Assembly: GCA_012934845.2 (NCBI GenBank)
Contig: WNNJ02001804.1
Location: 1-64,000, forward strand
Source of the DNA: Pomphorhynchus laevis
Taxonomy: Eukaryota; Acanthocephala; Palaeacanthocephala; Echinorhynchida; Pomphorhynchidae
Direction of reading: 5' to 3'
DNA: 64,000 bases
This document shows, piece after piece, positions 1 through 10,700 of the stretch. A program made the translations under genes and the position numbers. Numbering within the stretch: position 1 is the first letter of the stretch; every line of letters starts with the position of its first letter. The notes beneath the pieces are model-generated. The model was given only the letters and a program-made list of their open reading frames with translations, made no database searches and had not been told where the DNA came from.

Positions 1-1178
1 AATAAAATCTAGCAAAAAATAAAATTTATAAATTGAAATAGTTTAAAAAAAATAGGAAGGTGATTGTTGTGTGCTGACTCGAGCAAGTACCCAGCATTTC
101 CTCGTTGACTGGCAACACTCAGGCGATCTTTATGAAAAATCCTTATATTCGTGATATATTTGTTCATGAAGATAGTTTAACAATAAATGAATGCAAATTC
201 AATGATTTGTAAATCAATAATATCAGAATAATCAAAAAATAAAATCTAGCAAAAAATAAAATTTATAAATTGAAATAGTTTAAAAAAATAGGAAGGTGAT
301 TGTTGTGTGCTGACTCGAGCAAGTACCCAGCATTTCCTCGTTGACTGGCAACACTCAGGCGATCTTTATGAAAAATCCTTATATTCGTGATATATTTGTT
401 CATGAAGATAGTTTAACAATAAATGAATGCAAATTCAATGATTTGTAAATCAATAATATCAGAATAATCAAAAAATAAAATCTAGCAAAAAATAAAATTT
501 ATAAATTGAAATAGTTTAAAAAAATAGGAAGGTGATTGTTGTGTGCTGACTCGAGCAAGTACCCAGCATTTCCTCGTTGACTGGCAACACTCAGGCGATC
601 TTTATGAAAAATCCTTATATTCGTGATATATTTGTTCATGAAGATAGTTTAACAATAAATGAATGCAAATTCAATGATTTGTAAATCAATAATATCAGAA
701 TAATCAAAAAATAAAATCTAGCAAAAAATAAAATTTATAAATTGAAATAGTTTAAAAAAATAGGAAGGTGATTGTTGTGTACTGACTCGAGCAAGTACCC
801 AGCATTTCCTCGTTGACTGGCAACACTCAGGCGATCTTTATGAAAAATCCTTATATTCGTGATATATTTGTTCATGAAGATAGTTTAACAATAAATGAAT
901 GCAAATTCAATGATTTGTAAATCAATAATATCAGAATAATCAAAAAATAAAATCTAACAAAAAATAAAATTTATAAATTGAAATAGTTTAAAAAAATAGG
1001 AAGGTGATTGTTGTGTGCTGACTCGAGCAAGTACCCAGCATTTCCTCGTTGACTGGCAACACTCAGGCGATCTTTATGAAAAATCCTTATATTCGTGATA
1101 TATTTGTTCATGAAGATAGTTTAACAATAAATGAATGCAAATTCAATGAATTGTAAATCAATAATATCAGAATAATCA
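1..1178. repeat. Tandem array, 236-bp unit, about five copies
   Basis: Five near-identical head-to-tail copies start at about 1, 238, 474, 710 and 946. The first unit is one base longer in an A-run, and the array probably continues beyond the left edge. Copies differ by only a few bases, so the array is young or homogenised. Each unit has a GC-richer core followed by a short open frame that starts after a stop and includes MKNPYIRDIFVHEDSL before a TAA. The frame recurs in every copy, but 40-odd codons is too short to call a gene. It could be a satellite that captured an old exon. Confidence 0.95.
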
Positions 1179-1641
1179 ATAATAAAAAACTGTCATTCTA
1201 ACTTTGTTAATTAAGTTAATTCGTTCAGTATTAATGCCACTTGCTCATATTTTTGATCAAATTGAAATAAAATAATGATTTTTGAAAAACATCGTGTGGT
1301 AAATTTTCAAATTTACCTCAAAATAATTTTAAATTTAATACATCGTGTTTAAATGATTTATCATTTATCTTAAAAGTCGAATAAAATAAAAAATATCGTT
1401 TTAACAAAAATTTATTTAAACATTTACGAATATCAAAAGTGATTTTCCTATTTATAACACCAATGAGTTCAATTAATCAAACAGCAAGAAATCGAATTTA
1501 TTTGATATTTCTATCAAAAGGAGACAATTGTTTTAATAATTTAGTTGCTTCTCAGATAATGTGTGAGAAGTAGCTAAACTTATTAACTTAATGACTTAAG
1601 TATAAATTTACTTTTCAATAAATAGAAGAGGACCAAAATGT
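1179..1641. other. AT-rich intergenic stretch, nothing recognised
   Basis: Unique AT-rich sequence between the 236-bp array and the 3' end of the minus-strand gene. No open frame, repeat unit or transposon motif is visible. Confidence 0.6.
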
Positions 1642-1647
1642 TTTATT
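1642..1647 (-). terminator. Candidate polyadenylation signal of the minus-strand gene
   Basis: TTTATT on the plus strand reads AATAAA on the minus strand, about 80 bases beyond the TAA of the 1728-12053 gene. Position and sequence suit a poly(A) signal, but AATAAA is common by chance in DNA this AT-rich. Confidence 0.45.
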
Positions 1648-1727
1648 CATATTATTACACCTTTAAACAGTCTTTGTCAAACTACTAAATCGAAAATATC
1701 GGCAAAATAAACAAGAATCGAAGAATT

Positions 1728-4700
1728 TCAATCCGCATATTCAAACTCCATGGGAATAGGGGTATAGCGCGTATTATTAACTAATTGATTGTTATAATGA
1801 TAATGCAAAAGCATTCGATTGTAGAGTAATGTATCATGTTCAGTGATTATAGCGCTGAGCATTAACGGACATTGGTTGCGAATAGGAGCGCAACTACCTA
1901 AACATCCAGATATACGTTCTCGCGGTATTTCCAATTGATTTGACATTTTTCGTTGATGATCCTGTCGGGAAAAGAGACTGGCGAACTTCGCTCGCAGTGA
2001 TCTGCCTTTTACGCGACGCTCTAAGACATCATCATTTGATTCGTTCCAATTTTGTTCTTCACTTGTATGCTGTAATTTATTGGATGTTTCTTTAAAGGCC
2101 TGTTGACTTTTGGGATCGTCTGTTTCGTATTCATGTATACTGCGTTCACTAGACGCTTCCGTTTGTTCATTGATTAGTTCATCACTATATCGAGGTACTT
2201 TCCACTCGTCTGATGATTCGATAATGTCATCAGCATTTTCGGCTGCACTTGAGTCATAATCCAAAAGCTGTTTAAGCTCTAATTCTGCGTCATATAATTT
2301 TGGACTATCACACTTGACGGAAAGAAAAGAGCACAACGCCTGAGTAGACAAATTCGGTGTATGGTCATGTGGAGATGAAAGCTCAAAGGAATCATCGCAA
2401 CAACGTTTTATTTTATTATCCGAAATGTCAGCCGATTTCAAAGTGGTCTCATTAGTTTGCACATTACTGACGGCATTTATAGATCCAGTAGATTCCATTT
2501 TGAAGGCAGTGTCATCAGCGTTGTAGATATAAACTTCGTAAAGACCGTTTTTTGACGATTGTATAATATTTGGCGTAGCTCCACCGTAAAACGCAATACG
2601 GGCGACTTCTAATGCGCCTTTCAAAGTGAGTGAAGAAAAAGAAGGATGCTGAACGTCGGACGCCTTGCTGCTATGTCTTATACCAAATACATTTTCAGAA
2701 TCGAATGTATTGATGGCTGAAGAATGAACAGATAAATTTGGTTATGGAAAAGTTAAGGATAGTTTCAGCAAAAATCTTTTTAAAGAAGGACTAAAAACAT
2801 AATTGCATAACAAATCGTTTTGAAATGTTGATAAGTAGGCTACAATATGTATTTTAAATAGTTGATACTGATCCATGATCGATAAATAATTATTGGAGCT
2901 GAATTAAAGGAAAGACAAGATAATTTTTGATATTTCGCTAACTTCTGTTAGCATCTTCAGAAAATTACATCTTCAGAAAAGATGTAATTAATTGTTATTC
3001 ATATCAATAACAATTGATATGACACAAAATTTGGATTATATAAAAATTTATAAAAATATAAGTTACCAAAAATATTGATTTCAATTAAAAATTAAGAATC
3101 TTAAAATATGTAAAAAAGTGAAATAATATTTGATAATTCTTGTAGAAAGCATTTTGCGCACAAAAAATATAAACTTATTATTTCTAAATATTGTTTAGAA
3201 TTAATAAGATAAATTTGATAAACGTATAATTTTTATGTAATAAGTGAACAAATTTATCCAGGTAGCCTTATTCTTAATAAAACTAATATCAATGATAAAG
3301 AAGGTGTATATCTAGGTATGAACATTAAATTAACATCAATTAAAACTACTTTTAATTTATATCGTAAAGATGACATATTTAAATTTACAAGAAACATATT
3401 TTTGCATGAGCATTCATGCATACCATATAATTTAAAATATAATACATTAAATAATGAAATTTTAAAGAATTGCAACAATATGTAATGATATTGGCTTTCT
3501 TCAAAATCATTTAAATAATTTATATCGTAAATATGACATATTTAAATTTACAAGAAACATATTTTTGCATGAGTATTCAGTCATACCATATAATATAAAA
3601 TATAATACATTAAATAATGAAATTTTAAGAATTGCAACAATTTGTACGATATTGGCTTTCTTCAAAATCATTTAAATAATTTATATCGTAAAGATGACAT
3701 ATTTAAATTTACAAGAAACATATTTTTGCATGAGCATTCATGCATACCATATAATATAAAATATAATACATTAAATAATGAAATTTTAAGAATTGCAACA
3801 ATATGTAACGATATTTTGAGAAATCAAAATTATTTAAAAGTAGGGGCATCTATACTTAGACAAGTAAAAGGTGTTCCAATCGGAGGTTATAGTGGCCCAA
3901 TTATAGCTGACTTGTTTTTAAGCTTTATAGAATATGAATTTGTTCATAACTGTGTAAAAACTAAATTTAAACAATATAAATATATGAAATATATGTTTCG
4001 ATACATTGATGATATATATGTATTTAATTCTAATAATTTTTATTCAATTAGTGAACACATTTATCCAGAAAGCCTTATTCTTAACAAAACCAATATTAAT
4101 GATAAAGAAGGTGTATATCTAGATAAGAAGATTAAATTAACATTAACTAAAACTACTATTAATTTATATCGTAAAGATGACATATTTAAATTTACAAGAA
4201 ACATATTTTTGCATGATCATTCATACATACCATATAACATAAAATATAATACATTAAATAATAAAATACTCATTAATATACTGATTAGTATACTTATATA
4301 CTTTCTTAATCTTTATTTCTAATATCAAGATATACACCTTCTTTATCATTAATATTGGTTTTATTAAGAATGAGGCTACGTGGATAAATTTGTTCGCTTA
4401 TTGAATAAAAAATATTAGAATTAAATACACATATATCAAGAACTTATTCATGTTTAACAAATTTATAAGTGGGTAAGATGAGATTATTAATGAACAAATT
4501 TACCCATGTCGCCTCATTCTTAACAAAACCGATATAAATGATAAAGAAGGTATAAATCTAGATATGAACATTAAATTAACATCAATTAAAACTACGTTTA
4601 ATAATTATATAATATTATAATATTATAATAAATAATATTATAAATATGATATTATAAATTAATAATATAAATTTATAATATGATATTATAAATTAATATT

Positions 4701-7700
4701 AATATAATATTATAAATTTTATATGATAAACGTATAATTTTTATACAATAACTGAATAAATTTATCCAGATAGGCTTATTGTAAATTAAACCATTATTTT
4801 CTCATTGAGTCTACAAATTAATCCTTCACTTTTACGAAACACGAATAAGAACTTAGAGTCTGATGAATTTAGTTAATTCCTAGACATCCACTTTGCCACA
4901 AAAATATCATTTTATTTTTAAATTTTTGACAGTTAGCTGTTGTATATATCAGAATGTCATCTACAATAAAATTTAATCGTTAAAAACAAAATAACAAAAT
5001 AAAAATGTTGAATTTTAAAATATAAACGTTTTTATGATAACTTAATCCTTTCGATTTATTTTCTGCCGCTTCGCTTTGATATAAATCACTTCCATTAATT
5101 TTAAACTTTGTTTTTCTCAATTTTCAATATGCTTATCGTCTTTAGAATTTCTCCTTTCGAAGGTGTTTTATTATGCTTCTTTTTGATAATGAGATCTGAT
5201 TGCGCCTGTATAGTGATGTTGAACCTATCGTTTGTTAATTGTCTGTGTTGTGCACCCTATGTATGTAGTTATTGTTAGCATCGCTGCAGCTAAATTTGGA
5301 CACTTAAATTGATACACAACGCCAGGCAATTCATCGGCCCTTGGGGAATTTTTTATTATTGGATCTTTTAACTTGCGGCTTTTGTAATAAATTATAACAT
5401 TAATATCTTCGGTTATTTTCACGTTATCGAAAATAATGCTCTTCAGTTGGATCTATGTTTGTTTATATTGGTTCGTCATTTGGGCCCTATAAAATATCTT
5501 TATTTTTGTTTCATTCTGGTAATTCGGATCAGTTGCATCTCTTCTTTTGGATTTTGAAAAATTACGTATAATCTTGTCTATTTCTCGTATGTTATATCCA
5601 TTATTAGTAAGCATTAGACGTATTCGTTCAATTTCTATTTCTATGCTGCGTGTATCGTAGGATACCCCAAAGCTCTAAAGTGTCTTTATTATTCCTATTT
5701 TATAAACTTTTGTTGTATTATTTTCCATCTCATGTGATATTTTGATATTGTGATGTTCTTTTCAATCTCATAAAGATTTTGTTGTTAAGTCTGAAAACAC
5801 ATATTAAACGTCCACACGCGATATGTCGACGACATCTTCATAAGCTGCGAAAATAACAATCATATCACATCATTAAAAATGCTTTGGAGGAACAATCGAT
5901 TTTTAAATTTTCACATGAAATTTAAAAGGATAAGATGATTAACTTTCTGGACATTACACTTCTCAGGAAGCGCTAGCACTTCGAAACGGCTGTATTTATC
6001 AAACCAAAACAATATGGAACGTTTTAAAACTATGTCCACATATTTGTAAATAGGAGTTATAAATACACTGCTTTACATAGTTTTTTGGTATCATACAATA
6101 CACGCGGCTGATAGATAGAAATTGAACGAATACATAAAATGCTTAATGAATACGAGAAATAGACAGCATTACACGTCATTTTCCAAAATCTAAAAGAAGA
6201 GATTCGACTGATCCGAATACCCAGAATGAAACAAAAATAAAGATATTTTATACGGCCCAAATGACGTTAGAATTAAATACACATATATCATCAATGTATC
6301 GAAACATATTTTTCATATGTTTATATAGTTAATATAAACAAACAAAGATCCAATCGAAGAGCATCATTTTCGATAACGTGAAAGCAACCGAAGATATTGA
6401 AGTTATAATTTATTACAAGCCGCAAGTTAAAAGATCTCAATCAAAAATTACCCAAGGGCCGATGAATTGTCTGGCGTTGTGTACCATTTACTGACCGGAA
6501 CTTAGCTGTAGCGCTGCTAACCCAACTATATAGGGTACATCAACCCTATACATATGATGTGAATAGTATCATCAACTTTGCCGTTCGAGTGCTTCTACGT
6601 CTCCGTCGCGTTGACCACACATTTACATATCTTGCAAAACTCTCCTAGCCAACCATCCACATCCGTATACAACTCCGCCTTCTTGTAACTTTTCATCTCA
6701 TCGCTGTCGGCTCTTCATCGTTCATCAACTTCCCTTTCTTAGACGACACGCGGCCACCTCCCTATCACTGCATTCCCGTAATTCCCTCTTACTCTACGTT
6801 CCCAATTACTCCAACAACTACGGTCTCCGATCCTTCCTCGTCGCCGCCTACTCGCCTAGAATCAGCTCCATCTCGACGTCCACCAGGCATCCTCCTTTAT
6901 TACATTCAAATACCCCCTCCGTACCCACCTTATCGACAAATTATTTAGATTTTTTGTTGTTGTGGTCTTGTAAGCGTGCGCCGGTACGCATTTGCCACGT
7001 AAAAATAAATATGTTTTACACAACAGACAATTAACAAACGATAGGTTCAACATCACTATACAGGCGCAATCAGATTTCATTATCAAAAAGAGCATAATAA
7101 AATACCTTCGAAAGGAGAAATTCTTAAGACGATAAGCATATTGAAAATTGAGACAAACAAAGTTTAAAATTAATGGAAGTGATTTATATCAAAGCGAAGA
7201 GGCAGAAAATAAATCGAAAGGATTAAGTTATCATAAAAACGTTAAATATATTTTGAAATTCAACATTTTTATTTTGTTATTTTGTTTTTAACGATTAAAT
7301 TTTTATTGTAGATGACATTCTGATATATACAACAGCTAACTGTCAAAAATTTAAAAATAAAATGATATTTTTGTAGCAAAGCGGATGTTCAGGAATAAAC
7401 CAAATTTATCAGACTCTAAGCCCTTATTGATATAATATAAGTATATTATATATCATAGTATATATAGTATAAAATATATATCATATATGTCCTCAATAAT
7501 ACAATAATTTATTTAACGTGGCAAATGAGTGCAAAATGCACGCTTACATGACCACTAAAAAATAGAACATCAAAGGTCACAGGTAATTAGTTAATTGTTG
7601 AAATAAAATTGGATTTGGCGTTTGAAGTACGGCATAGATGTTGATTGGCGGATATGAATAGGCAGTTGATTCCACAAGAGAGGAGCAGCCACAACGAAGG

Positions 7701-10700
7701 AGCGGAAGCCAAAAGAGGTAGAGTAGTTTGGGACATGTAAAAGAAGGGAATTACGGGAACGCAGAGCACAATACACAGTACGAGAATTGTCGAGAAAAGG
7801 AAGGTTGAGAAATGAAGGGGTATGATAAGTTATAAGGCGAAAAGCAATGATAAGAAGACGAATTTGAACACGACAATAAATGGTAGGCCAATCGAGAGAA
7901 ACAAGATAGTGGGATGTATGATCAAAACGACGAAGACGGAGAACTCAGACGGCAGCGTTGATGATGCGTTGTAAAGGAAGAAGAGTGGATTTAGGTGAGT
8001 TGGAAAATAGACTAAGACAGTAATCAAGTCTTGAGAAAAGAAGAGAAGATATGAGAGTCATACAAGAAGGGAAATCGATCAATCTCCGAACTTGACGGAG
8101 ATTGCGGAGTATCAAGGTAGATAAGCGTACTTTATCACTAACGAAAGGTTTAAGTGAAAGTCGGTTGTCGAAATGAAAGCCTAGGAAAACGAGATTATCA
8201 ACGATAAAAATAATTGTAGAATTTAGTGATACGGAAGGAGGTTCTACGCCGAAACTTCGAGGTAGGATCCACATAATTTTAGATTTATCAGGATTCAGAG
8301 AAAGGCGAAGGGAAGAAAGATGATTGGAAATTGAGACAAGACAGCTGGAAACAGAAACACTAAGATCACGAATACGATAAGCAGGTACGTGAGCATAGAT
8401 GAGAATGTCACCAGCATATTGCATAACATGGAAATTAAATTTATGAGAAATCGAAGCCAAGTCACCGAGAAGAGAGAAAAGCATAGGGCCTAATACGGAG
8501 CCTTGTGGAACACCGGTCGGGATGGATGAAGATCGACGATGTCAAAAGCAGACGATAGATCAAGAGAAACTATGACACTACTCATATAATATATGTATTT
8601 AATTCTAGCAATTTTTATTCAATGAGTGAACAAATTTATTCAGGTAGCCTCATTCTTAATAAAACCAATATTAATGATAAAGAAAGTATATATCTAGATA
8701 TGAACATTAAATTAACATTAACTAAAACTACTATTAATTTATATCGTAAAGATGACATATTTAAATTTACAAGAAACATATTTTTGCATGAGCATTCATG
8801 CATACTATATAATATAAAATATAATACATTAAATAATGAAATTTTAAGAATTGCAACAATATGTAATGATATTGGCTTTCTTCAAAATCATTTAAATAAT
8901 TTAATAGATACATATTTTAAACTAGGTTACTATAAAAATAACATCAAGCAGAAAATAGTAAAATATATAAATCAACACAATAATATAAAGAATAAATTTA
9001 AACTCTTAAGTGGCAAATTTTTATGGATGGATAATAAATATTATACTTTGTACTAGAATATAATGTATCAATAATATACTTTGTATTAGAATAAAATACT
9101 TGATAATCAAATTTAATCAGTGGGAATACGTCATTAGCAAGTATTTGGTTCCGTTGATATGTTTTGGTCGAGGAATTAGGGGCCGAAACCTGATAGCATA
9201 GCACTTCCTCCAATGATACCAGCTAATTGGTTAAGGTTTTAGTTCACTAATGTTTTCCTGATGACCTCTAATCCTTATACTGATGCATCGTCTATTATTT
9301 ATAAGTCAATTCATAAAAATTGATTTTTATTTTAAAACATAAATTATATAAGACCTTATAAATATTATTTATTCTTATTTTTATTTATATATCGTATAAA
9401 ATACGTAGACTCAGTTATCTGATCTGATTTGTTCTACTGACATGTTATTATTGACCTATGGGTTTTGTTTTCCCGGTAATATAACCACTGTCAGAAATAC
9501 TGAAACTATGAATTCTTGATAAGACATTTTTTATCTACTAATTTATATATTATTTATTCGTATATTATTTATTAGTCAACTCATAAAAATTTATTTTTAT
9601 TTTGAATTTCAATTTTTTATTTTAACTTGATATAAATTATATAAAATCTTATAGCAATTATTTATTATTGAATCATTAAATTTTGATTTAGCATTATTAT
9701 TGTTATTATACTTTTTTAAATACGAATAAATTTAAAATTATTAGCGGACAATCTTTATGGATGGATAATAAATAATATACTTTGTATTAGAATAAGATAC
9801 TAGATAGTTATTTCAGAGGAAATACATCATTAGCATGTATTTGGCCCCGCTGCTATGTTTGGTAAAGGAGTTAGGGGCCGAAACCTGATAGCATAGCAGT
9901 TCCTCATTATGATATATAATTCATATTCTTATACATCGTCTGTTATTTATTATATATGTTTTAAACTAAGTTACTATAAAAATAACATCAAACTATGATG
10001 ACAAAGAAGGTGTATATCTAGATATGAACATTAAATTAACATCAATTAAAACTACTAGTAATTTATATAATAAAGACGGCGTATTAAAATTTACAAGAAA
10101 CATATTTTTGCATGAGCATTCATGCATACCATATAATATAAAATATAATACATTAAATAATGAAATTTTAAGAATTGCAACAATATGTAATGATATTGGC
10201 TTTCTTCAAAATCATTTAAATAATTTAATAGATACATATTTTAAACTAGGTTACTATAAAAATAACATCAAGCAGAAAATAGTAAAATATATAAATCAAC
10301 ACAATAATATAAAGAATAAATTTAAACTCTTAAGTGGCAAATTTTTATGGATGGATAATAAATAATATACTTTGTATTAGAATAAGATACTAGATAGTTT
10401 TATCAGAGGAAATACATCATTTGCATGTATTTGGCCCCGCTGCTATTTGGGTTGGTGAATTATGGCAGAAACCTGATACCATAGCAGTTCCTCTTGATTA
10501 ACTCAAATCCTTATTCTGATACAACGTCTGTTATTTATCAGTCAATTCATAAAAATTGACTTTAATTTTCTATTTTTATTTTAACCTGATTTAAGTTATA
10601 TAAAATCTTATAACAATTATTTATTATTAATTATTATCTAATTATTAAATTTTGATTTATTTAGAATTAGTATTTTTAGTTATTTATTTTTAATTTTATA

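Noticed and set aside
9870-9930. Hammerhead ribozyme in the Penelope-like tail (GAAAC and, in several copies, CTGATGA)
   Set aside because: CTGATGA comes about 25 bases after GAAAC, and the bases between cannot form stems I and III in any permutation. The pieces look coincidental.
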